Below, piece by piece: positions 11,010 to 21,990 of a stretch of DNA of 64,000 bases; position 1 is the stretch's first letter; the number at the start of each line of letters is the position of its first letter. A model generated the notes under the pieces. The model was not told the DNA's origin. It searched no databases and saw only the letters and a program-made list of their open reading frames with translations. A program made the translations under genes and the position numbers. The stretch comes from Amorphophallus konjac (Eukaryota > Streptophyta > Magnoliopsida > Alismatales > Araceae): positions 149,858,732-149,922,731 of the forward strand of contig CM040117.1 of NCBI GenBank assembly GCA_022559845.1, given 5' to 3'.

Positions 11010-13638
11010 CCAACCCCTTCCATCGAACCATGTTGATACTATTAACCAAAGACATGTTGCCGCTGCTACGAGAGGAACATCACAGTTCTTCATCTTCTTC
11101 CTTGCTGCACGAAGGACGCTCTTGCTATCTTTATCCTACGACATGAGGAAACCGCAAAGTTTCTTCATCTTGCTGCTACTCCTTTGCCGTGGAAGCCTCT
11201 ACTTCTCTAATTCTTCCGAAAGGCTGCGGCTGCTGGATTACTGCTCTTACTGTCATCATCCTGCAGCTTCTTTCTTAGAAGGGGTGTGGATATTGCGATT
11301 TCTAGAGAGCTGTTTCCCTTGTTATATTGGCTATTCGTTACTCTGTTGAAAACAGAGTATCGTTTTCTTCAAACTCTTTACGATCCTTTCGACCGAATCA
11401 TCAAACCAAGGTAGGTTTTCTCAAGTGTTAAGCAAAATTTTAAAGATTTTAGGCTTGTACCCATGCATATAGGTCTGTAAGGGATCTGCAGTTATCGTTC
11501 TAGATTGAGTTTTGCCGTTTACTACATAAATGAAAATAACGACCCAAGATAGGGTGTTATTTAATTCAACGACCGTGCAAACCGTCATCTTTTATCTAGA
11601 CAGTTAATAATTATACAATGTTCAAAATTTAATAACTGAGAACCCTTACATGTAAACTAATGCATGATCATGTCCTTAAATTCCTACTATTTTTCTCTAT
11701 CTATTCATGTCTTTATAATCTTGATTCGTAATACTCCAAAATCCATGTGTCTATGATTGTACCTGGCCGGTGCAAATCGGATGACAAATAAATAACGACC
11801 CCATGTAGGGCGTCAGTTGAATGAACGCCCCTATAAACGGGTGCCAATTTAGTGATAACTAGTGAATTATAGAGATGTGTATATTTTTCCTGGATATTGG
11901 AATTAACGACATAGACCCTTCCATCATTTTGATATATGATGCCCCTGACTAGGGCTCTGTTTACCGAATTGAAGACTTAAGCTAAGTCGCCATTTATATA
12001 ATATCTGAAAATTGAAAATATTTACAGATTTTAATATCAGCAGGAATCAGGTTGTAACGACTGAGTAAACAATCATTGATTATTGAACTGACGACCCTGA
12101 CAAGGGCGCCATTTCATAAAATGAAGACGTGACCTAAGGCGTCAATTTCCTTTTTCTTGATTTTTGTGATTTTCTGTAACCCACTGTCGGTTGGTTATAT
12201 TTCGGCACTATATTCCATTCCGTGAATATAGTCCCATGTTTCACGTTGTTTTATCAATTACACACTATTTCTCGGTGATAGATGAACCCTCCATGGGACA
12301 TTCCGTTCCTTTGGACCGGTGACTTTATCATAGAGACCTCCATAAGACTCCGCTAGCCTTGGATTCCCTCAAGGCAGCCGAGCAGGTTGTACCATCAAAA
12401 CCCATGACACTACTTGATTTCCATGTCACTCTAAAGAAACATGGTATACCGGCCCTCATGATATGCTCTTTTGATGTCATGAGAATACTCTTTAATTAGT
12501 GGAATGGGAAACCATGCCATTAATACTTCTTAAGAATGATGTGCCATACTTGTGGACACTAATTCTATCTAGCTTAACATGTACAAGAACGAGCGACCAT
12601 CCCTATATGAGCGCTTATTCGTATTGTCATGGAACCCAAGTTAGGGAGCCGATTCCACCTAGATTTAATACGAATCGTGGTTATACCATTATTATCGTCC
12701 CTACATGTTCAATTCTTGTGATTCTATTCCACAAGATCTACCTTAAGTTCCTACAAGCGTATTCCTTTGAAAATATATATTGGCTATACTATAGTGGATG
12801 TCGAAAATACATGATCAATGCCTGCGCATATAGGGCCCGATCTGGTCCTGGGAGGAGCACCCAAAAGCACTAGTGCCCATGGGAGTTGTAATGATCGCGG
12901 TGTGACATTGCACCGAAGTGCATGACTAGCTCGATAGACATTCCACAATCTCGTACTTGACTTGACTCGACTTGACATGACATGACTTGCGTGATCCAAA
13001 AAGGGGTATTTATTCATTATATACTTGCTTGAAACATGATAGCCAATTCTTGACATGACTTGATCACTCGACATGATAAATACACGTGCTTGATTGTCTT
13101 GCTCTATTGACATGAGTTCCTGAAAGACTTGCTAGTTCATTCACTATCTCTTGATATACATTCTCTCTGTAATACACTCTCTATTGACGTTTTATGCGAG
13201 CATGCATAGCTTATTGTATTTCATGTAACATGTAATCTACTTAAAGTAAGCTAGCTCTTGAGATATAATATCTTCTGAGCGTTCGCTCACATAGTATTTT
13301 TCCCTTATTTTTCAGGTAAGTCCGAGGACGAAACTCAATCGGATGGGGAAAGTCAAGAGTGAAGAGAATAGAGCTATACTATATGTCCAAGCATTATCCA
13401 GTCTTATCTTTTCTAGTCATTCATTGTACTTTTCATTTTATTTGAGTCTTAGCACTTTCATTAAGTGGATTGTAATAGAAGTACTTTGAAGGTTTTGATG
13501 AAATAAAGGATTAGGTTATTTTACTCTTGCGCGCTCTGTCTTTATGTTGAATACACTAACGCTCTGATTGACATGATTGATATAAACTCGTCACGCGTCT
13601 CCGGGTTTTCTTCCGCGCTCGGGGTGTGACAGTTTTTG

Positions 13639-13650
13639 TGGTATCAGAGC
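13639..13650 (+). other. Element X primer-binding site (initiator-Met type)
   Basis: TGGTATCAGAGC, complementary to the 3' end of plant initiator methionine tRNA, begins eight bases after the LTR end at 13631. This primer is standard for chromoviruses. Confidence 0.85.
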
Positions 13651-13803
13651 CTAGGATATTCAATTCCTAGGAAACCCAAGTCCAAGGATAGGTTTAAACC
13701 TTTAACCGGTGAGATTGGGTAGAACCATGGATTAAGGTAATCTAGATACTCAATTCTTGGTTGAATCTCATATTAATTAGTTATCTAAAATCATTGTAGG
13801 ACA

Positions 13804-14452
13804 ATGGCTGCCGAACGTGCTCAGTGGCGTAACATGCAACGTACTATTCAAGGCATGACGCAGGCACTTTAACAGGTGGCACAAGGTGGTGCACACCGTG
13901 GAGCGGGAAATCTCCATCAAAGCTTTAGGAACATGAACCCTCCCAAGTTCATGGGATCCACTGATCCGGATGATGCCGAGCACTGGATCCGAGAGACTGA
14001 ACGTATCTTTAGAGTCATGCAATGCAAGGACCAGGAAAAGGTCCTGTTAGCAACATTTCAGTTGGAAAGAGACGCCCGATGCTGGTGGGAGTCGATAGAA
14101 GCCACATTAGACCAAGATCAGGTTACTTGGGAGGAATTTGTTGAACATTTCAACAACAAGTACTTCTCAGATCGAGTTCAAGAGAAGAAAGCCACCGAAT
14201 TCGCCGTACTCAAGCAAAGATCCTTATCGGTGGCAGAGTATGAGGCACAATTCTCAAGGTTGTCTCGGTATGCTAAACACCTAGTTAGTACTGAGAAAAT
14301 GAAAGCTAGAAGATTTCTTAATGGGCTCAGGCCCCAATATATCACACAACCGGCGCCGATGGACATACAAGTCTATTCGGAGATGGTACGACGAGCCCAG
14401 CTACTGGAGGATGCCACGGAACTATCTGATAGGATCCGTGGGAGAGACAAGA
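13804..14452 (+). pseudogene. Element X gag, truncated
   Basis: Gag begins at ATG 13804 with M-A-A-E-R-A-Q-W. A TAA at 13870-13872 in codon 23 interrupts it (the aligned element H has Gln there, so CAA to TAA is likely). The rest is open: P-P-K-F-M-G then W-I-R-E-T-E-R-I-F, W-W-E-S and F-N-N-K-Y-F, matching Retrotrans_gag of Tekay-type elements. It closely parallels gag of element H (C-K-D-Q-E-K-V in both). The zinc-knuckle part is missing because the frame breaks off near 14452, where integrase sequence starts. Confidence 0.85.
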
Positions 14453-14845
14453 TTTATCGGCCCCTTTGAAATTCTCGAAAGAGTTGGTGAGGTCGCATAC
14501 CGAATTGCCTTACCTCCACAATTAGTTGGAATCCACGATGTATTCCATGTCTCGATGCTTAAAAGGTATGTCTATGACCCATTCCATGTAATAAGTCATG
14601 ACAACTTAGAGGTTCAAAAGGACTTGACGTACGAGCAAAAGTAACTCAAAATAACTGAGCAAGAAGTATGTCAACTTCGAAATAAAACTATTCCTATGGT
14701 CAAAGTCTAATGGAACAAATCTTGGTCGCACGAAGCGACATGAGAAACGGAAGAAGCAATGCGAAAACGATTCCTGGAATTATTCCATTATAAGTACACT
14801 CTCCTTATCAATCGCATGTATTATATTTGGGGACCAAATTCTTTT
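14453..14845 (+). pseudogene. Element A integrase C-terminus and chromodomain remnant
   Basis: The sequence starts in mid-domain with R-F-I-G-P-F-E-I-L-E-R-V-G-E-V-A-Y-R and continues through H-D-V-F-H-V-S-M-L-K, the conserved end of Ty3 integrases. The following E-Q-E-V-C-Q-L-R-N-K and W-S-H-E-A-T form a degenerate chromodomain, which in chromoviruses directs insertion to heterochromatin (family knowledge). Stops occur after Y-E-Q-K, after M-V-K-V and in the chromodomain. The catalytic core is missing. Confidence 0.85.
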
Positions 14846-14858
14846 AAGTGGGGGAGGG
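14846..14858 (+). other. Element A polypurine tract
   Basis: AAGTGGGGGAGGG lies directly ahead of the 3' LTR and equals the tract in element H. A four-base TGTA separates tract and LTR here but not in H. Confidence 0.75.
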
Positions 14859-15172
14859 TGTATGTAACACCCGAGAATTTTCTAAGAATTTTTTAGGATT
14901 AAAATATAATTACTAAGTAATTAAAAAGGCTTAATGGGCTAATAAGAATAATTAGGGATTATTTTAATCCATTTTAAGGGATTATATCAACCAAAGGGTT
15001 AAGCCCAACTCAAATAGACCCATAGACCCAATTTCAAGACCTTTAGACCCAAGCCCATTAATAGAAACGTAAATTTAGTAATTTACGGATTTAAAATGGG
15101 ATATATACACCAATTAGGGGATAAATAAGAGATAATAGGAAAATCCAAAAATTTATGAATAATGGCCATTTT

Positions 15173-17015
15173 AGCAGTCTATCGCGAGACCGCTAAACAA
15201 GCCTAGCGGTCCTGCCATGACTGCTAAACCCTGCAGATTCCGTGAATGGAAGAAACGTGAAAAGCTTAGATCTTTGGCATCCAAATCCTCATGGATCAAA
15301 GTATGTGGACATGAAAACATGTCTAGGACTCTTAAAGATCGATCCTACACATACTTAGGACTCTCAATTTGATCAAACCTTCAACCCTAACTCAAAACCC
15401 TATAAATATACCCTAACTTCGACACATGCGAACCCAAATGTTGGATCACATATTTCGAAGGTAAGGAGACATCTTCCAAAGTTAGTTCTTTAGAATAATT
15501 TATTCTCCTTAGTTTTATCTAACTTCCCTCCAATTTTTGTGCTAAAAGATCTAGCCTTTGAAGAATTAGGGCGTCTGTAAGTTACTGGGTTGCTGTAGTC
15601 TGCATAGGAACCAGAGTGTCGGTCCAGTCAAGATCAGGAAATCTGAAGCCCTAAACGAGGTTAGTTCACGTAGCGGCTTTATAACTTTCTGTTCCACTTT
15701 GTATCTTCTACATACCCTCCAATTTTCACAATTTTAGGTCAAGTGGTTAAGGAGAACGAGGGACGGGAAGTTACGAGTTTGGCATAGGACGTGCAGGAAC
15801 TAGGGACTACTTCCAATCAGAAATCCGAAGACTAGGGATCAAACCAAAGGTAGGTTATCTCATGAAAAGGCTAAATCAACATGTTAGGAATAAAAGTCCA
15901 ATGGTTTCATTCCATTTCATGCTTTCTATTGGTAGTATTTCAAGTTCTATCATGACTGCACATCTAGGTTAAGTATGCATGCTTGAATCCTACCCTAAAT
16001 AAGGAATTGATAATTTTGGCTTAACTCCATGCAAATCCATGCATCTCCATGACTTGATTTTTGATTATAGCATATTTACCTTCCTGTCTAGCATGATTTC
16101 ATGCGTTTACTTCCTTAGGGTATGCCTTGCATGTCTTATTTTACATTTGTCAGCTACAGGGGAGAAATGGTCTCCCATAGACCGCCAGAGTCCTTTAGCG
16201 GCCATGCGATAGATCGCTAAACACCTATATGCGGTCCTCCCCTGACCGCTAGGCTCTGTCTGTTCTCTGCAGCTCGTTAACTCTAAACATATTACTGATT
16301 GACCATATTAAACATATGTTAAGCCTAGATAATTAGGCCATATTCCTGGTTGTGACTATACATTTATGAACTTGGTTATATAGTGCACTAAACATGTTAG
16401 GTTTCATGTCTTTCATATTTTAAATACCTATTTTAAACTTATGCTACCTCATGCCAAAACTTATATTCTTGTACTAATGATCATATTTTACATACTTCAT
16501 GGACTTGTTTAAGTTTTGATTTGATCGTTGTTTTATCACGATCCTTTCTCATCTAGAGTCTTTTCTTAAGTACATGGTGTGTACCCTAGTGCGTGGCCAT
16601 TAGATACACTTTGCACTTATAAGCATAGAATCTTGGACTTGTGATCCTCTCCATTGGATATTCCTTCCACCGGACTATGTGCTCTTGTTTCAAGGCCTCC
16701 GTAAGTCTCCGTGAGCCTGGGATTCTCACTAGGACGCCGAGCTGGTTGTACCCTCAAAACCCAATTGTCTAGAAAGCACTTTACCGGTATTTTCTGTGTT
16801 CTAGATCTTGGCGGCCATCCATTAGACTGCAAGAGTCTAGTAGCGGCCATGTACTTGACTGCTAAAGACGCCTAGCGGCCCTGCCTTGACCGCAAGGTTC
16901 CAGAGATTTCATGCGTCGACTCTGTCATTAAATAGTCCTGTATTGACGGCTATTGTATAGAAACGGTCCAGTAAACGACCGCTATTTCAACAAACGGCCC
17001 TGGCATGACCGTTTC
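15173..17015 (+). repeat. Phased GCGGTC...GACCGC modules, element A LTR
   Basis: Modules of about 22-25 bp with inverted arms occur in four short clusters. The left-arm core (AGTC, GGTC or GGCC) is at 15176/15208, 16169/16200/16233, 16813/16845/16877 and 16965/16996, so neighbours are 31-33 bp apart. The first cluster is upstream of the TATA box and the others are downstream. Confidence 0.7.
15401..15410 (+). promoter_or_regulatory. Element A LTR TATA box
   Basis: TATAAATATA about 540 bp into the LTR, shortly after the first motif cluster. Confidence 0.55.
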
Positions 17016-18141
17016 TATCTTAAGTATTCTTAACCCAAGGTTTGACCTAAGGGTTGATTTTCCTAAGTTCCTAGATGGCTTATTGATTATCTAGAACCTA
17101 ACACATTGTTTAAAAGTTATCTAATGAACTATGAAAGTTAATGAATGTACCATTATACTGCCGGATTTCTCCTGTGGCATGACCTTACGTTAAGTCATTC
17201 TTTGAATTCTCATGATCATATTTGGTATGTTCTTACTTTGATAATTGCTATCATGAGCTTATTATTGAATTGATACATTATTGGCCTACATTATTGATAT
17301 TTCTCGAGGAAGTAGCTTGATTTATAACTTGAAGATGCGGTTCGGGCACTGATTGTGTCCAAGGGCTCCATATTGGCCCTCTCGACTGATTGTCGGAAAC
17401 ATGCTGAAAACCATGGGGTACGATGATACTGGCGTCGCATTGCACCAGGAGTACTTTTGTTATAGACGAGTGAAAACCACGAGGCTCTACATGAAATATA
17501 CATTCATGATTACATGATTTTCTAGTGCATGACCTTCATGGTTATGAATAGTACATTCTCGATACATGTTACTACATTCTTGTTACATGAAAGGCCACTA
17601 TACATTCTGGAATGAATATTCTCTTCATCTCTATATTAAATCTCATATCTTCATAATGTTTTGTTACTTACGTTGTTACAATAGTTTTGTTCGCATGTTT
17701 CATCATATGCATTTATTATTTATTTCTAGAGCAAAGATGTTAATTACTTAAACATTACCTTCATGTTGAAACGAAGATACCTACTGGAAAAGTGTGCTCA
17801 TTCCCTACTTTTTCAATCTTTTCAGGAAATTCTAGATGGGATTCGAATTACTCAAGTGACGAGTCCGAGCGTGATTAAAGATCGGGAGAAGACCTAGTAG
17901 AGTTATGAGTCAAGTTGAGTCTATGTAATTTTCTCTTTATTTGAGTCTAGTGAAAATGAGTCAATTATCATTGTACTTAAATATTATTCAATAAAGTGAA
18001 GTTTTGAGTATATTATCTTATGCATTCCCTTTTATGTGTAAATGTGTTACCGCTTTGAATATATTGCTCGCTTGAGACATACTAGCCGACTGTTCACGTT
18101 CTCGATTATCTTCTGCTGTACATAAATCTCGGGGCGTGATA

Positions 18142-19955
18142 GGTTGATTCTATCTTCCACAAATCTGTGGTATCAATGCACAAGAGTGTTCTTGCACATT
18201 TTGCATATCTTGTGTGCTCACTTGCTATGTTTTTGAGCTCATTTTTGAATCTATCAAAATGCAACTCTCAATGGTTCTTTTGGAACTCCTGAAAATCTGC
18301 CACATGTTCCAAATTGCTAGAACATCATCTGCTTGCTCAAATACCTGGCTGCTTGCCCAAATTCCTTGAATACCTTGAACTCTTGGGAGAATTTCTATTT
18401 GTTGCTGAGTTCATTTATCAGAGTAAATTTTAAAGAAGAATCTTCTTTATGAAGTTCTATGATTGCCTAGGACATGAAAAATGTTGGTTTAAGTTTAATG
18501 ATTTCATGAGCTAAATGCAAATGTCTTGAAAATGGTTGTATTAATCCATAATGGACCTAAACCAGTTTCTCATGTTGCTTCCTACTATACCATCTTAAAT
18601 ATGAAAGTTTATTTTAAGTACAAAGGCATCTTTGTTTGAGGAACTCTAATTTAGTATTTTTTTTAAACATCAATCTAATCTGTAAATTCCAAAAAGGGCT
18701 GCACATAACGAAAGTAATGACTTTAGTCACACTAAGTAACTAGGGATACTGGCGTCTGATCAACATGTATCCTCACATTAAAAGGTGCGTACTCAAATCA
18801 ATGCTCTAAGGCAGAGCAATGACAAAAGACTCACTGAGAAATCAAGTCCCTTCATTAATGAAGTGGAGTGGATGGAGTCATGAAGTGCCTTGCTACCTCT
18901 ACTCTAAATGAAGTAGAATGGTGAGCTACACTGAGTAACTGGGGATGCTGGCGTCTGATCAACATGCATCCTCACATCAAAAGGTGCATGCTACACCTAA
19001 ATGCTCTTGCAAAATGGAAAACAAGAAAACATTTGGAAAATAGTGGTATCAAAAGAAAAATCTAAAAATGGTAGCACCCCATGGATAAAATCAGAAACTT
19101 TCAAAAGGTGTTTAACCTGAAAACTAATTGTAGTTTCTTTCGAAGGGGCTAATGGAATTGAACGAGTAGGATGAAAGGAGGTTAACCTGGTCTTTAATAT
19201 GTAATATTTGTTTATTTCTATTAATTTTGAATGTAGAAATTTTCAACGTTCATAATTGAAAAACTCATAATTCATCAGATTTAAACCAATCCGAAGATAA
19301 GGGCTTTATCATTGGAATTTGATAACTGAAGACTCTGAAAAATCTCTAACTCTACATTTATGAACATTGTTTCAGTCTGAAACCCCTCTTAGCCATTTGA
19401 TATTAGGATAGCTCCTTGCTGATATCTGATTGTTGTCCACTTACAGTGATTCCCTACTCAAGTCTACTTGTTGATTGCCACTTGGCATCTGAAAAATCCA
19501 CAATCTTTACAAGTGGTATCAGTTTCTTTGTCTGCCTTTAAAATCATCAATTGGTATAGATTGGCTTCATCTTCTGGATGTCCAAGCTTGCTCAACTTGA
19601 TTTAGCATCTGACTTGATCCTTAACCTTAGGCAATGCTGCTCCTCATGCTATTTGACTTTATTGCTTGCCTGGTTGAAATGAATTTTAATCTCTTGATAT
19701 CATGGTTATATTCTGACTCTGAAATTGGCTTTAATCTAAGCCCTCTTTGCAGATGACAAAGGGGGAGAGAATTGTGGAGTCATTGATATTGGAGAGGAAT
19801 GTGAAGTTTTAATATGTGGAGTCATTAACATTGGAAATAAAAGGGAAAGAGTGTTAAAAGGGGAGAGAACGTTCAATCATCCTTAATGTTGAATCATGCT
19901 TATCTTGCATTGAATGTTGATTTCAATGACATCAATGACTCATAATTGCCATCAT
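18142..19955 (+). other. Element C 3' internal region, non-coding
   Basis: No reading frame of note. It contains an internal direct repeat of about 80 bp (18728-18806 and 18925-19005), a purine-rich tract AAAGGGGGAGAG near 19759 and a block (18715-19190) that matches element F in order and content. SIRE elements often carry an env-like frame here, but I see none. Confidence 0.6.
18715..19190 (+). repeat. Conserved non-coding block shared with element F
   Basis: Landmarks in order: AATGACTTTAGTCACACTAAG, GGCAGAGCAATGAC, CACTGAGAAA, GTCATGAAGTG, then a GAACGAGTAGGATGAAAGGAGG-like string split here as GAACGAGTAGG and ATGAAAGGAGG. The same landmarks recur at 47640-48100 in element F. Confidence 0.55.
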
Positions 19956-19970
19956 CAAAAGGAGGGAGAA
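19956..19970 (+). other. Element C polypurine tract
   Basis: CAAAAGGAGGGAGAA immediately before the 3' LTR, the expected plus-strand primer. Confidence 0.75.
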
Positions 19971-19971
19971 T

Positions 19972-20184
19972 TGTTGTATCACAGGTTTTGATGATACCTG
20001 ATTATGACTGATTAATGAGTCTAATGTGATCTTGATAATGTCAACATGCATTAAGTTCAGATCAAAGATAGGCTTAGACCAAAGACAGTCAACAGATCAA
20101 GTAGAGGGTCAAGTGACTCAAAGACCTCCAATTATGTGCCAGCAAAGATTAAGTGAAAGCAAGCAATGCAGTTTGGGAAGGTGG
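19972..20184 (+). repeat. Element C 3' LTR, first 213 bp
   Basis: The LTR begins TGTTGTATCACAGG and is interrupted after GGTGG (20180-20184), which is repeated at 31423-31427 on the other side of element D. Confidence 0.8.
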
Positions 20185-21960
20185 TGTTGACACCCGTTTT
20201 TTGCCGATAAGTTGAGTCGTTCCTCTTGCTCCCATTTGTTGATGCCTCGAGTTGTCCATCACTCACTGGGTGTTTTCTGGTAAGTCATGGGCCAGTTTTA
20301 TGGGTAACCTCCCTCCTTGGTTGGGTCCGTATCAATTCAGGGCTTAATGGGCCTTGGTTTTTGGTTAATTGAACATGTTTATGAAAATCAAGTGTCCAGG
20401 AGCAAGTACGATTCACCCTCAGCCGTTCAACACTTGGGCGGTTAGATATAGACCGTTCATACATTTATGGTTGATTTCTAATGATTTTTTGAATTTCCAC
20501 TGACAAAGGCTTATGCGGATTACTCCTAGTCGTTCAATATGATGAATGGTCTGCAGTGCACCGTTCTTCTTCCAGAGTCGTAAAGACTAAACATCTCTTA
20601 GATAATTATCTATTTTTTTCATTTATCACCGACAAGAGTTAAACGGTTGGACCTTGGCCGCTCGTTCCAATGGACGGTCTATCATAGCCGTTCAACTATG
20701 AGAGTCCAACGGCGACTATTTCGGTTGGTTAATGGATAATTAAGGGGATGATTATTATTATTTTTTGGAATTATCACCGCCAGAGTTGGACGGTTCTTGA
20801 CAGGCCGCCCATCCAGTTAAGCGATCTATCGTAAGACCGTTCATCCGTTCAAATGCTGAATTTCATCAGATTTTTTCTTTTTTTTTCGTGGTTTTATCCT
20901 TGACTTCTTCCATCATTTTCTCCGCAGATAATCAATCATTTTGGGTGCCGTTTCGACTGGATGAAAGACAATTCATTTATCTACGATTTTCCTTTGACTA
21001 TCTCGATCTGAAAATTCCTCTAAACCCTATTTTCGAGCTAGGCTCTCTAGGCTCTATAAATAGACCCTAAAGGCCGGGTTGGAGGAGGGGGGGGGGGGAA
21101 GATTTTGGTCGACGGCAAAGCCTTGCCGAATCCTGGAGCGACCTAGCACCAAGGAGGGAGGCCTTCTACGTTCATACAGGCCTCCGGTCTAGGGAGTAAC
21201 CTATATTTTGAGTCTTTTTTCTATCTTTGATAATCCATCAGTCCCTTTTGTGTTGCATGCATCATTCTCCTTGCTTTCTTCACTTTCATTATCACTCACA
21301 CATCCTCTCATGTTTTTTGACACCCCCAGGGGTTTAAAACTCCCCAGGTATCCCCCACTTCATTTAGTTATGATCATTCATCTTTGTTTTAGCATGTGCT
21401 ACACTTGTCAGTTCTAATTTGGGTTATTTCTTTGTGTTTTTACTTTTTTTTTTGGCAGGTCAGCAATCCCTAGCACGAGGCCCATCCCCTCTGGCCGGTT
21501 GGAGAGGGTGGAGGTTGGACCCCTTTGTGACTTCTGGCTTGGTGGTCTTGCGCGGTTCTACACAGTCCGTTCAAGAAGATGTGCGGTGCAGACTGGACCG
21601 TCCATCTTCTTCCTGCGGTCGAGAAAGAGCCGTTCAACAGCCAGGAGTCCGTCATCCCGCACCTTCTGTAGCGCCCTTAGGTGGTCTATCATAAGACCGT
21701 GCATCCTATAGGCGGTTCTCCTTGAACCTTTCATCTTCCCAGTGCTGCAACTCAGGCGAGTGTCTCTCCCTCCTTCCAAGGCACGGCGTGTTCATCGCGT
21801 ACGGCGTTTTGGTGGCGATCACGGTTCTTTACTCTCTTCTATTCTCCTTCTACTGTCTATTTTATTTTACATATCGATTTATTAGAAGGAGATGAGAGAT
21901 CTTTCAAGCCGGTATCTTGAAGAAAGAGAAAAAGAGTAGAAAGAAACAAATATGTCAACT
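20185..21960 (+). repeat. Element D 5' LTR
   Basis: TGTTGACACCC start; the end reads ATGTCAACT where the 3' LTR has ATGTCAACA. The TATA box is at 21055-21063 and a poly-G run at about 21089-21098. GCGGTC/GACCGTTC modules occur at about 20424-20460, 20531-20568, 20643-20695, 20821-20850 and 21681-21730. A 12-base copy of the primer-site core lies at 21813-21824. Confidence 0.85.
21055..21063 (+). promoter_or_regulatory. Element D LTR TATA box
   Basis: TATAAATAG in the 5' LTR. The 3' LTR copy has CATAAATAG at 30520-30528, so one base has changed there. Confidence 0.6.
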
Positions 21961-21971
21961 GCTCATTTTTT

Positions 21972-21990
21972 TGGCGATCACGGTGGGACC
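21972..21990 (+). other. Element D primer-binding-site candidate
   Basis: TGGCGATCACGGTGGGACC starts 12 bases after the LTR end, in the same style as TGGC...GTGGGACC of Tat-1. The tRNA is not assigned. A copy of its first 12 bases lies inside each LTR. Confidence 0.45.

Larger units (their letters stand above)
10632..13631 (+). repeat. Element X 5' LTR (3.0 kb)
   Basis: The right end GGGTGTGACA at 13631 is fixed by the primer site eight bases later. The left end TGTAAAAGCCC at 10632 is inferred from the point where homology of A to H stops and from the TG start. A TATA box lies at 11002-11009. The block at 12290-12400 aligns loosely with 16650-16760 in the 3' LTR of A, showing a related but different LTR family. 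Arrays of ACGCCC...GGCGTC modules lie at 10707-10845 and 11555-12150. Confidence 0.6.
10632..14452 (+). mobile_element. Element X: Tekay-like Ty3 element, 5' LTR plus gag only
   Basis: A 3.0 kb LTR (10632-13631), an initiator-Met primer site and gag (from 13804) belong to one insertion in element A between its RNase H and integrase. Gag stops abruptly near 14452, where integrase sequence begins, so protease, RT, RNase H, integrase and the 3' LTR of X are gone. The left flank ATCAA is the presumed target copy; no right copy is left. Confidence 0.65.
9261..18141 (+). mobile_element. Element A: Tekay/Del-like Ty3 chromovirus, two segments
   Basis: Segment one (9261-10631) holds the RT and RNase H; segment two (14453-18141) holds the integrase end, polypurine tract and 3' LTR. 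Both match element H at the protein level. The left part is cut by Tat-1 and lies beyond the window; X sits between the segments. The 3' LTR ends at 18141, with TA where CA is expected, and the next five bases (GGTTG) would be the right target copy in element C. Treating both segments as one insertion is the simplest reading, but two separate Tekay copies are possible. Confidence 0.65.
14863..18141 (+). repeat. Element A 3' LTR (3.28 kb)
   Basis: The LTR begins TGTAACACCCGAG after the polypurine tract and ends ATCTCGGGGCGTGATA at 18141; H ends in GTGACA, so the last dinucleotide here has changed from CA to TA. It aligns along its length with the LTR of H. The TATA box is at 15401-15410. Inverted GCGGTC...GACCGC modules lie at 15173-15230, 16167-16255, 16811-16900 and 16960-17015. 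No coding content. Confidence 0.8.

Noticed and set aside
13310..13340. Hammerhead-ribozyme-like string GTCCGAGGACGAAACTC in the X LTR
   Set aside because: The CUGAUGA core is missing and no matching stems were seen, so it is not a ribozyme or retrozyme.
21089..21098. Poly-G run as G-quadruplex or telomere-like repeat
   Set aside because: A single homopolymer run, also present in the 3' LTR near 30550; no repeated G-tract pattern.
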